Positions 7,242-12,988 of a stretch of DNA of 12,988 nucleotides are shown one piece after another. The stretch's first letter is position 1; every line of letters starts with the position of its first letter. The stretch is from Pseudomonadota bacterium (GTDB lineage: Bacteria > Pseudomonadota > Gammaproteobacteria > Burkholderiales > Burkholderiaceae_B): NCBI GenBank assembly GCA_023387815.1, contig JAEWHK010000020.1, positions 1 to 12,988 of the forward strand. The letters are read 5' to 3'. The notes below the pieces were generated by a model. That model saw only the letters and a list, made by a program, of their open reading frames with translations, made no database searches and was not told the origin of the DNA. Position numbers and translations under genes: made by a program.

Positions 7242-8234
7242 CTATTTTCCAACCTTAAAGCCCGAATCGCGCACCACCGGCTCCCATTGTTTTCTGAAAT
7301 CGTCGATGGCCTTTCGGGTCTGTTCCGCATTTGCCTGCACCGGTGTCAGATTCACCGCACGAATCTGTTTCTGGATTTCCGGCTCTCCCAGAATTTTGCT
7401 GATGGTTTCGCCCAGGTAGCTGACTGTTGCATCGTCCATGGAGGCTGGCGCAAACAGGGCGTTCCAGCCCGTTGCCCGAATGTCGATGCCTGATTTGTGA
7501 AATGGCGCAACGTCAGGCAGTGCAGGATCCGGGTCTTCACTGGAAACACCCAGCACGCGGACCTTGCCGCTTTTCTGCATGGGGATGAACGTGTCCAGCG
7601 TATCAATGGCAACTGGAATATTTGCGCCTGCCAGATCGGTGAGCAATTGAGCTGAGCCCTTATAACCCACGATTTCCGGCTGCAGTTTCAGATTATCGGC
7701 CAGCATCAGACCAAAAAAGTGCGGCAGGCTTCCGGTTGCCGGTACGCCAATATTGAGTGATGCTGGATTCGCTTTGGCCCATTGCACGAAATCGTCAACA
7801 GAATTGATATTGCTGGATGCCGGCACGCCCAGCGCGAAACTGTACTCGGTAATGAGCGATACCGGTTTGAAATCTTCCTGAGGCCGGTAATTGAGATCCG
7901 AAAAAACGATAGGCGCGATGACCGTGGTTGCCGGGTTACCGAGCATCAGGACATTGCGGCCTTTGGGCGTGTTTTTCAGGTCAGCAGCCGCGATACGACC
8001 GCCTCCGCCGGGTTTATTTTCGACGACCACCGGAACACCAATTTCCTTGGCCAGTTCTTTGGCGACGATCCGGGCGGCGTTATCACTTGCCCCGCCAGGA
8101 ACATAACCCACAGTGATTGTTAATGGCTGCGTGAATGCGGGCGCTGCAGAGGCCGCCGGCGCCTGTGCCCATACGGTGGCAGCGACTGGCAATAGTGTCG
8201 CAGCCAGCAGGCCCGTTCTGAATAGAAATGTCAT
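7242..8234 (-). CDS. Bug-family periplasmic substrate receptor (tripartite tricarboxylate transporter type)
   Basis: A periplasmic binding protein of the Bug (TctC-like) family, which captures small, usually carboxylated solutes for a TctAB-type membrane transporter or a sensor. The protein is about 330 residues, a normal length. The signal peptide (FLFRTGLLAATLLPVAATVWA, given here as the region up to about residue 23) ends before QAPAAS. The Bug signature follows: VGYVPGGASDNAARIVA, then VPVVVENKPGGGG, with the later IGVPATGS and GYKGSAQLLTDL ligand-loop segments. An almost perfect AGGAGG (8241-8246) is 6 nt from the ATG at 8234 and only 3 nt from the one at 8237, so I chose 8234. The sulfatase gene follows after 8 nt. 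No tctA or tctB homologue is in the window, which is common for orphan Bug receptors in Alcaligenaceae. Confidence 0.94.
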   Translation of the reverse strand: MTFLFRTGLLAATLLPVAATVWAQAPAASAAPAFTQPLTITVGYVPGGASDNAARIVAKELAKEIGVPVVVENKPGGGGRIAAADLKNTPKGRNVLMLGNPATTVIAPIVFSDLNYRPQEDFKPVSLITEYSFALGVPASSNINSVDDFVQWAKANPASLNIGVPATGSLPHFFGLMLADNLKLQPEIVGYKGSAQLLTDLAGANIPVAIDTLDTFIPMQKSGKVRVLGVSSEDPDPALPDVAPFHKSGIDIRATGWNALFAPASMDDATVSYLGETISKILGEPEIQKQIRAVNLTPVQANAEQTRKAIDDFRKQWEPVVRDSGFKVGK

Positions 8235-8412
8235 CATGTCCCTCCTGTTTTCTTTGTTGGATGTTCTTCGTCCTGTGCGTCTGGATTACACGCTTCAGTG
8301 AGCAGGTCCGATAAGGCATCCATTCTAGCGGAATTGTGATCCGGATGATGCAATACAGGATGGATTGAACATGGACAATGATGCGACGTGGACCCATAAA
8401 TAGCTGTCATCT

Positions 8413-8426
8413 GGTACTGTCGTACC
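8413..8426. promoter_or_regulatory. GGTAC-N4-GTACC dyad in the divergent Bug/permease spacer
   Basis: An exact inverted repeat GGTAC (8413-8417) and GTACC (8422-8426) around TGTC lies 74 bp before the permease ATG and about 180 bp before the Bug receptor start. The layout (TGGTAC...GTACCC) resembles operators of GntR-type regulators, but no regulator gene is present in the window. It could control either or both divergent units. Confidence 0.4.
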
Positions 8427-8499
8427 CTTGCCATTACCTGTAAATTCGTCTCCGAAAAATCAAAAAAAACAATAACAGCTTGTATTTAGGAGATAGTTA

Positions 8500-9924
8500 A
8501 TGAGTTTTGAAGTCAATTCGCAGAACCAGCTGCAGCACTCGCTCAAGCCCCGGCATATGTCCATGATCGCGCTCGGTGGCGTGATCGGCGCAGGGCTTTT
8601 TGTGGGCAGTTCTGTTGTCGTTAAAAATGCCGGCCCCGCTGCACTGATATCATTTCTTATTACCGGCATACTCATCATTCTTGTCATGCGTATGCTGGGT
8701 GAAATGGCATCATCGCTGCCCGTTGTGGGTTCTTTTTATGAGTATTCGCGAAGCGCGTTTCGCGAACAGCCGCGCAAGGCCGAATTTGCGGGCTTTATGA
8801 CAGGATGGATGTACTGGTATTTCTGGGTGATTGTGGTGGCCATTGAGGCCATTGCCGGCGCCAAGCTGATTCAGTTCTGGCTGCCCAATCTGCCGTCCTG
8901 GGAAATCAGTCTGACGTTAATGGCAGTGCTTACCATAACCAATCTGTTTTCCGTCAAGTCTTACGGGGAATTCGAGTTCTGGTTCTCTTCCATTAAAGTT
9001 GCCGCCATTGTCGTCTTTCTTTTTCTGAGTGGCCTGTTCCTGCTCGGCATGTGGCCCAATCATACGGCAACGGGCCTTGGAGAGATGCTCGCTCACGGTG
9101 GCTTCATGCCCAATGGCTGGGGACCCGTGCTTTCCGGCGCTGTTGCTGCCACCGGGTTTTATTTTGGTGCGGAAATTGTCACGATTGCTGCTGCTGAAAC
9201 GGCAGATCCGGCAAAATCGGTCGCCAGGGCAACCAATTCCGTAATCAGTCGGGTTCTGTTCTTTTACGTGGGGTCAGTCTTTTTTGTGGTGTGCCTTGTA
9301 CCATGGAACTCTGAGGCCATTTCCACGCCCTACGTCAGCGCCTTGCAGGTCATGCAGATTCCTTACGCGCCGCATATCATGAACGCCGTGATACTAGTCG
9401 CCGTCCTGTCCTGCCTGAATTCCGGCCTGTACGCTGCCTCTCGCATGATATTTGCCCTTACCCGTAACGGGGATGCGCCAAAATCGCTGGCACGCGTGTC
9501 AGAAAATGGCGTGCCGGTCCGCGCAATTATTTTCTCAACCTTGTTTGGCTATGCGGCCATCGTGGTTTCCTATTACTCTCCGGACGGCATCTTCCCCTTT
9601 CTGGTTGAATCTTATGGCACGGTTGCATTGGTGGTTTATATTCTGATTGCCATATCACATATCAGGCTGCGCAGAAGAATGGAAAAGAACTGTCCCGAAC
9701 GCATTCGGGTTCGCATGTGGTGTTTCCCATATCTTAGCTATCTGGCCATTGCCGGCATGATAAGCATTCTGGGAGCCATGGCCTTTCTGCCCGAACAGAA
9801 GAAAGCGTTCTGGTTCGGACTGATCAGCCTTGCACTTTGCGCCGCTGCCTTTTTCCTCTCCCAATACTGGCGTACAGAAAAACAACCGGGCCCGGACGTC
9901 ACAAAGCGCGTACTGGAACCTTAA
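8500..9924 (+). CDS. APC-superfamily amino acid permease, GabP-like
   Basis: An inner-membrane proton-coupled amino acid importer of 474 residues with about 12 hydrophobic segments. The N-terminal GVIGAGLFVGSS (27-38) is the substrate-binding unwound helix of the family. AGPAALISF, MRMLGEMA, SVKSYGEFEFW (151-161), GGFMPNGWG, GAEIVTIAAAE (223-233) and ATNSVISR follow. Many of these stretches agree with what I recall of E. coli GabP (4-aminobutyrate permease), so GABA or a related amino acid is a reasonable guess; other amino acids are possible. AGGAG (8488-8492), 7 nt before the ATG, supports the start. It is transcribed away from the Bug/sulfatase pair across a 265-bp spacer and ends at a strong terminator. 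Co-regulation with the pair is conceivable but not shown. Confidence 0.94.
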   Translation: MSFEVNSQNQLQHSLKPRHMSMIALGGVIGAGLFVGSSVVVKNAGPAALISFLITGILIILVMRMLGEMASSLPVVGSFYEYSRSAFREQPRKAEFAGFMTGWMYWYFWVIVVAIEAIAGAKLIQFWLPNLPSWEISLTLMAVLTITNLFSVKSYGEFEFWFSSIKVAAIVVFLFLSGLFLLGMWPNHTATGLGEMLAHGGFMPNGWGPVLSGAVAATGFYFGAEIVTIAAAETADPAKSVARATNSVISRVLFFYVGSVFFVVCLVPWNSEAISTPYVSALQVMQIPYAPHIMNAVILVAVLSCLNSGLYAASRMIFALTRNGDAPKSLARVSENGVPVRAIIFSTLFGYAAIVVSYYSPDGIFPFLVESYGTVALVVYILIAISHIRLRRRMEKNCPERIRVRMWCFPYLSYLAIAGMISILGAMAFLPEQKKAFWFGLISLALCAAAFFLSQYWRTEKQPGPDVTKRVLEP

Positions 9925-9984
9925 GTAAGGCATTCATTGACGCAGTAAGCAAAGCAATGAGTAAAACTGATAAGTAAAAAAAGA

Positions 9985-10019
9985 GCGGGCACTCCATTCA
10001 GAGTGCCCGCCGTCTTTTT
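9985..10019. terminator. Bidirectional rho-independent terminator
   Basis: A perfect 10-bp stem, GCGGGCACTC (9985-9994) with GAGTGCCCGC (10001-10010), encloses the loop CATTCA. It is followed on the plus strand by CGTCTTTTT and preceded by seven A residues (9976-9982), which form a T-run on the minus strand. It therefore can end both the permease (plus) and znuA (minus) transcripts. Confidence 0.95.
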
Positions 10020-10021
10020 GA

Positions 10022-11113
10022 TTATTTTTTCAATATTGCGCTTGTGATGGTGTCGACGTTGTACTTCATCATATCCAGATAGGTTGATGCGGGTTCGTCT
10101 GGACCGGACAGCGCATCCGAGAACAGTTTACCGCCAACAGGAACTCCGGTTTCGGAGGAAATCTGTTTGATCAGCGCCGGATTGGTAATGTTCTCCATGA
10201 AAATTGCCGCCCCCTTGTCTTCACGAACCTGCCTGATGATTGCAGCCACATCGGCGGCAGTGGCTTCGGTTTCGGATGAGGTACCTTCGGGCGCCAGCAG
10301 GGTCAGACCATAAGTGTTACCCAGATAACCAAAGGCGTCATGTGAAGTGATGATCGTGCGACGGTCCTTGGGCAGGGCTGCAAAGGCAGCTTTAACAGAT
10401 TCATCCAGCGCCTGCAGTTTCTGAGTATAGTCGCTGGCATTCTTTTTGTATGTGTCGCAACCGGCACTATCGGCCTTGCACAGGGCATCGGCAATATTTT
10501 TCACATAGACGATTGCATTGGGCACAGACTGCCAGGCATGCGGATCGAACTGACCATGGTGGTGGTGTCCATGTTCGTGTTCATGATCATGATCGTGATC
10601 GTGGGCACCTTCCTTATCATGATCGTGGTGATGTTCATGATCGTGGCCGTGCTCATGTGCTTCGCCTTTATCATGATTGTGGTCATGACCGTGTGCTTCG
10701 CCTTTGCCGTGGTCATGGTCGTGGTCGTGGTCACCATCGTGATCGTGTTCTTCTTCCTGATTCTTCAACGGCTTGATGCCCTTGGTCACTTCAACGAGTG
10801 CGGCCTTGGTGCCGCTGGAAGATGCCAGTCGCTGCATGAACGGATCAAATTGCAGACCATTAACCAGCACCAGATCTGCACGCTTCAGCGCAATGACATC
10901 GGCGGGACGAGGCTCGAATGTATGGGCGTCTCCGTTGACAGGCACAATGGATTCCACTGCAACGCGGTCACCCCCGACATTCTTTGCGAAATCAGCGATC
11001 ACCGAAAAGCTGGCCACAACATTCAATGGCTTGCCCTGGGCAGCGGCCGGGTTGCCCAAGAATGCGGCGCCCAGCACGGCTGACATGAATAATGGTTTGA
11101 ATACAATCTGCAC
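10022..11113 (-). CDS. znuA: Zinc ABC transporter substrate-binding protein ZnuA, histidine-rich
   Basis: The periplasmic receptor that captures Zn2+ for the ZnuBC ABC importer. Starting at GTG 11113 it is 363 residues: a signal peptide with one basic residue (cleavage near AAA, before QG), then the cluster A-I metal-receptor fold. Zinc ligands are recognisable: His64 in GDAHTFEP, His192 in FDPHAWQ, His258 in TSHDAFGYLG and Asp333 in LFSDALS. Between the first two lies a His/Asp/Glu-rich loop (residues about 123-186) with 28 histidines, typical of ZnuA and thought to bind or sense zinc. An in-frame TTG (11164) or ATG (11086) could also start; the GTG gives the best signal peptide and has GGGG 7 nt upstream. 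A Zur-like box overlaps the putative promoter. No znuB or znuC flanks it; the gene ends at a terminator, so the permease and ATPase must be elsewhere. Confidence 0.94.
   Translation of the reverse strand: MQIVFKPLFMSAVLGAAFLGNPAAAQGKPLNVVASFSVIADFAKNVGGDRVAVESIVPVNGDAHTFEPRPADVIALKRADLVLVNGLQFDPFMQRLASSSGTKAALVEVTKGIKPLKNQEEEHDHDGDHDHDHDHGKGEAHGHDHNHDKGEAHEHGHDHEHHHDHDKEGAHDHDHDHEHEHGHHHHGQFDPHAWQSVPNAIVYVKNIADALCKADSAGCDTYKKNASDYTQKLQALDESVKAAFAALPKDRRTIITSHDAFGYLGNTYGLTLLAPEGTSSETEATAADVAAIIRQVREDKGAAIFMENITNPALIKQISSETGVPVGGKLFSDALSGPDEPASTYLDMMKYNVDTITSAILKK
10556..10747 (-). repeat. Low-complexity repeat encoding the ZnuA His-rich loop
   Basis: Runs of CAT/GAT-type triplets encode alternating His and Asp/Glu. 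Three degenerate modules begin K-G-E-A-H or K-E-G-A-H. An exact 14-bp stretch TGTGCTTCGCCTTT recurs at 10656-10669 and 10692-10705, 36 bp (12 codons) apart, pointing to in-frame tandem duplication. The same low complexity creates a spurious long open frame on the opposite strand. Confidence 0.8.
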
Positions 11114-11215
11114 GATAAAACCCCAAAAGTATTGAGCCTCACCCTGCGAACGTGGGCGAGGCAATAAGACGACGAAATAGACGGCGTTAATCAGACGACA
11201 TTAATCGAATCTGGT

Positions 11216-11235
11216 AATGTTATAACATAACAATT
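11216..11235 (-). promoter_or_regulatory. Zur-like operator upstream of znuA
   Basis: The core GTTATAACATAAC (11219-11231) differs at one position from the GTTATAWTATAAC core known for proteobacterial Zur boxes, and its flanks (AAT on the left, AATT on the right) also fit. It lies 103 bp upstream of the znuA GTG. A minus-strand promoter candidate, TTGACG (11240-11245), a 17-bp spacer and TAACAT (11217-11222), overlaps the box, so a bound repressor would block polymerase. This predicts znuA induction under zinc shortage. Confidence 0.8.
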
Positions 11236-11245
11236 AAAACGTCAA
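11217..11245 (-). promoter_or_regulatory. Putative znuA promoter
   Basis: On the minus strand, TTGACG (5 of 6 to the -35 consensus) is followed after exactly 17 bp by TAACAT (4 of 6 to the -10). The Zur-like box covers the -10 and part of the spacer. The transcript leader would be about 95 nt. Confidence 0.5.
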
Positions 11246-11280
11246 TTTGGGGTATTCAAGTCATCGCTTTGCCAGCGGTC

Positions 11281-11799
11281 CTATCGATATTGACCGATGT
11301 TTTTCTCGTCAAGCTGCACTGCCGCTGCGGACAAATCTGCAGGATCAAAAACGAAGGCTTTGCCGAATCCCTGAACCAGGGTGCCCCGCGCTGGCGTCAG
11401 CCGATACAGAGTGAAATCATCCATGGAATCGAGCAGGCTGACCGTTTTACCGGCGCGATCGGTCAACAGTGCGACAGCCTGCGCATGTTCCTCCGATCCT
11501 TTTTCCACACGCGAGGCTGATACGCGGTAATTGAGACGCAGACGTGCATACATATTGCGCGTCTTGCTTTCGTCTTCAATCAGCATAATGTCCAGATCGG
11601 GATTGGATTTCAGATTCTCGCCATGAATGGCCAGTCCCGATACCAGGATATAGAAACAACCGCCAGTGTGGGCAAACGGCGTGTAGCTTGCGGCAGGTGT
11701 TCCCTGAGCATTGGTTGTCGCCATGATCAGACTGAGACATTCGCGATGCATGCGCTCGATCTCAGGCAATAGCGTGAGCATTTCGGTGTGATTGGTCAT
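11281..11799 (-). CDS. HugZ/HutZ-like pyridoxamine-phosphate-oxidase-fold protein
   Basis: A 172-residue split-barrel (FMN-binding/PNPOx-like) protein resembling the HugZ/HutZ family, some members of which bind and degrade haem. Features seen: the N-terminal helix LLPEIERMHREC, the strand SLIMATTNAQGTPAASYTPF, the LAIHGENLKSNPDLDIMLIEDE segment, and the characteristic GTLVQGFGKAF (139-149). The open frame extends to 11883, but the extra 28 residues are Cys-rich and unlike the family. I chose the ATG at 11799, which has GGATGA a few bases upstream; 11814 is an alternative. The C-terminus (LDEKNIGQYR) has no histidine, whereas HutZ and HugZ use a C-terminal histidine as haem ligand, so haem breakdown is doubtful. 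It precedes znuA on the same strand, but the Zur box and promoter between them argue for separate transcription of znuA. Confidence 0.8.
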   Translation of the reverse strand: MTNHTEMLTLLPEIERMHRECLSLIMATTNAQGTPAASYTPFAHTGGCFYILVSGLAIHGENLKSNPDLDIMLIEDESKTRNMYARLRLNYRVSASRVEKGSEEHAQAVALLTDRAGKTVSLLDSMDDFTLYRLTPARGTLVQGFGKAFVFDPADLSAAAVQLDEKNIGQYR

Positions 11800-11821
11800 A
11801 TGGTATTCATCCATGCAGGTT

Positions 11822-11842
11822 GTGCAGACAGTCAGTCTGCAC
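11822..11842. promoter_or_regulatory. Perfect 8-bp inverted repeat with 5-nt spacer
   Basis: GTGCAGAC (11822-11829) and GTCTGCAC (11835-11842) surround AGTCA. It sits 23 bp upstream of the HugZ-like start and 127 bp upstream of the methyltransferase ATG, in their divergent spacer. It could be a dimer operator, or a hairpin in the leader of the HugZ-like transcript. No T-run follows, so it is not a typical terminator. Confidence 0.45.
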
Positions 11843-11968
11843 GGGTGTTTGTAAGCTTGCGCGTGTATGATCTTCTGCAACACTTATCAGCTATCACAGT
11901 CGATATTATTGCGACCGCGATATTCGTTGATTGCAGCTGCGGCTCCAGGTTCAAGTAAAGGAATGTTC

Positions 11969-12751
11969 ATGCCTGATACTGTCAAACCCATCCATCAATC
12001 CGCCGATCAGGGATACACGAAATCTGCCGACACGTACGTGCAGGGCCGCCCGGACTATCCCCCGCAGATCATGACGTGGCTCGCCGGGACCCTGGACATG
12101 CGTGCAGGGTCCCGGGTCACAGACCTGGGGGCGGGGACAGGAAAGTTTACCAGATACCTGCAGCAGACCGGGGCTGACATCACGGCCGTCGAGCCTGTAG
12201 CTTCCATGCGCGAGCAGCTTTCCAGTCAGGTGCAAGGGATCACTGTGGTGGCCGGAACAGCAGAAAATATGCCGCTGCAGGACGCATCTGTCGATATCGT
12301 GGTCTGCGCGCAGGCATTTCACTGGTTTGCCACTGAAGCTGCGCTCAATGAAATCCATCGTGTACTGCGGCCAGGCGGCCGACTGGCGCTGGTCTGGAAC
12401 AAACGGGATACGCAAAGTGCCTGGGTTCGCGAGCTGGATGCTATCGTCAATGCCTATGAAGCAGACACGCCGCGATTTCATACGGGTCAATGGCGCCAGG
12501 CGTTTCCGCATCGAGGCTTTGCACCGCTGCAGGAGCAACGATTCCCGCATGGACATACCGGTACGCCAGAGAATGTCATCATCAACAGAACGCTATCGAC
12601 GAGCTTTATCGCTGCGTTGCCGGAAGACGAAAAACGGAAAGTGAGAAATCAGGTGTTGTCGGTGATCGAAAACTCACCTGAACTGAAGAATCAATCACAA
12701 GTGACATTTCCCTATGAGACCCTGGCCTATTGGACAGTCAGGCAGAATTAG
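11969..12751 (+). CDS. Class I SAM-dependent methyltransferase
   Basis: A cytoplasmic S-adenosylmethionine-dependent methyltransferase of 260 residues (Methyltransf_11-type fold); the methyl acceptor is unknown. Motif I is RVTDLGAGTGKF (49-60), the acidic strand-2 end is AVEPVASM (73-80), the adenine-binding region is GTAENMPLQDASVDIVVCAQ with FHWF (96-120), and motif III is RVLRPGGRLALVW (131-143). It starts SADQGYTKSADTYVQGRPDYP, a pattern common in this family where Y..GRP.YP contacts SAM. The open frame extends to 11867, but AAAGGA lies 6 nt before the ATG at 11969, and the upstream residues are not family-like. An ATG two codons upstream (11963) directly abuts the AAAGGA and is unlikely. 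It is divergent from the HugZ-like gene, with 169 bp between them. Confidence 0.92.
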   Translation: MPDTVKPIHQSADQGYTKSADTYVQGRPDYPPQIMTWLAGTLDMRAGSRVTDLGAGTGKFTRYLQQTGADITAVEPVASMREQLSSQVQGITVVAGTAENMPLQDASVDIVVCAQAFHWFATEAALNEIHRVLRPGGRLALVWNKRDTQSAWVRELDAIVNAYEADTPRFHTGQWRQAFPHRGFAPLQEQRFPHGHTGTPENVIINRTLSTSFIAALPEDEKRKVRNQVLSVIENSPELKNQSQVTFPYETLAYWTVRQN

Positions 12752-12771
12752 CCTTGAGACCAGACAGGTCA

Positions 12772-12850
12772 GGGGTCATGATTTATCAACTGCGTCGAAA
12801 GACCCCGTTGTTCAGGGCGGGGATGTAAGACGCGAAATGCGCAGCATTTC
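12772..12850 (+). repeat. Two hairpins upstream of tnpB, resembling an IS605-type end or omega-RNA scaffold
   Basis: First hairpin: CCCCG (12803-12807) with CGGGG (12818-12822) around a 10-nt loop, followed by ATGTAAG. GACCCC (12801-12806) can alternatively pair with GGGGTC (12772-12777). Second hairpin: GAAATGC (12834-12840) with GCATTTC (12844-12850) and a 3-nt loop. Subterminal hairpins are the recognition elements of IS200/IS605 transposons, and the C-rich/G-rich hairpin followed by GGATGT resembles the 3' part of TnpB guide RNAs. The exact left boundary of the element cannot be fixed from this window. Confidence 0.45.
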
Positions 12851-12863
12851 TATATCCGTGTGC

Positions 12864-12892
12864 TTGCTTTTACACTTGAAACTGGATATAAA
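12864..12892 (+). promoter_or_regulatory. Putative tnpB promoter
   Basis: TTGCTT (12864-12869), a 17-bp spacer and TATAAA (12887-12892) form a reasonable sigma-70 promoter. Transcription would begin near 12899, so the tnpB mRNA would be almost leaderless; indeed no Shine-Dalgarno sequence precedes the ATG. The LexA-like box overlaps the -10. Confidence 0.5.
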
Positions 12893-12899
12893 TACAGTA
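12880..12899. promoter_or_regulatory. LexA-like (SOS) box in front of tnpB
   Basis: AACTGGATATAAATACAGTA fits the gammaproteobacterial/betaproteobacterial CTGT-N8-ACAG SOS box with one change in the left half-site (CTGG instead of CTGT) and AT-rich spacing like the TACTGTATATAAAAACAGTA consensus. It ends 3 bp before the tnpB ATG and overlaps the predicted -10. Confidence 0.6.
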
Positions 12900-12902
12900 T
12901 AT

Positions 12903-12988
12903 ATGAAGCGACTCCAAGCATACAAATTTGAACTAATGCCCAATGGCCAGCAGCAGCGCCAAATGCGCCGCTTTGCTGGTTCATGTCG
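12903..12988 (+). CDS. tnpB: IS200/IS605-family TnpB (RNA-guided nuclease), N-terminal fragment at the window edge
   Basis: The first 28 codons of an open frame that runs off the right edge, beginning MKRLQAYKFELMPNGQQQRQ and continuing MRRFAGSC. This matches the N-terminal helix-turn-helix start of TnpB/OrfB proteins of IS605 and IS1341-type elements (the YKF.L.P...Q pattern, then F.G.CR). TnpB is an RNA-guided DNA endonuclease, related to the ancestor of Cas12, that helps the transposon persist after excision. The RuvC-like catalytic residues and zinc finger would be downstream and cannot be checked. No tnpA transposase is present on the left side, so this may be a tnpB-only element. There is no ribosome binding site, and a LexA-like box abuts the start. 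Confidence 0.88.
   Translation, partial: MKRLQAYKFELMPNGQQQRQMRRFAGSC

Noticed and set aside
10538..11083. 181-codon plus-strand frame encoding a very hydrophobic, Val/Met-rich protein opposite znuA
   Set aside because: The hydrophobicity comes from reading the CAT/GAT repeat of the His-rich loop backwards; it is not a membrane protein.
11901..11924. CGATATT direct repeat (11901-11907 and 11918-11924)
   Set aside because: Seven bases repeated once is expected by chance in a window of this size.
1..12988. Search for CRISPR arrays, tRNA and rRNA genes
   Set aside because: No regularly spaced repeats, cloverleaf-like sequences or rRNA-like stretches were recognised by eye.

Overview
The window looks like chromosomal DNA of a betaproteobacterium, most likely of the Alcaligenaceae (Bordetella/Achromobacter/Advenella group). 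This is an inference from gene content: a Bug-family solute receptor, homogentisate catabolism, moderate GC, and protein sequences that read like that family. No rRNA, tRNA, CRISPR array or replication origin was seen. About a dozen genes, mostly single or in pairs, are separated by short intergenic regions.

Left part (1-5553). The 5' part of hmgA (homogentisate 1,2-dioxygenase) runs off the left edge on the minus strand. A 410-bp divergent spacer with a small tandem repeat separates it from ogt (DNA alkyl-transferase, plus). Convergent with ogt is an exported glutamate carboxypeptidase-like M20 peptidase (minus), preceded by a double AATTGCAATT palindrome. Next are a DJ-1/PfpI (Hsp31-like) protein (minus), a divergent spacer holding a perfect 18-bp palindrome, a GT4 glycosyltransferase (plus), and an exported thermonuclease-like protein (minus) whose tail overlaps the glycosyltransferase tail antisense.

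Middle (5671-10020). A cytoplasmic sulfatase-family hydrolase sits 8 nt downstream of a Bug periplasmic receptor, so the two look like an operon. A GabP-like amino acid permease is transcribed divergently from them. The permease ends at a strong bidirectional terminator.

Right part (10022-12988). A zinc-binding lipocalin-like fold is not present; the zinc gene here is znuA (minus), encoding a ZnuA receptor with a very histidine-rich loop. A near-consensus Zur operator overlaps its promoter, and no znuBC lies next to it. Upstream are a HugZ/HutZ-like split-barrel protein (minus) and a divergent SAM methyltransferase (plus), with a perfect dyad between them. The right edge enters an IS200/IS605-family tnpB. 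Its first codons directly follow a LexA-like SOS box, and two hairpins resembling IS605 ends or omega-RNA scaffolds lie upstream.

Functionally this is a housekeeping and accessory mix: aromatic amino acid catabolism, DNA repair, stress protection, nutrient uptake and metal homeostasis. The only mobile element recognised is the tnpB unit at the right edge.
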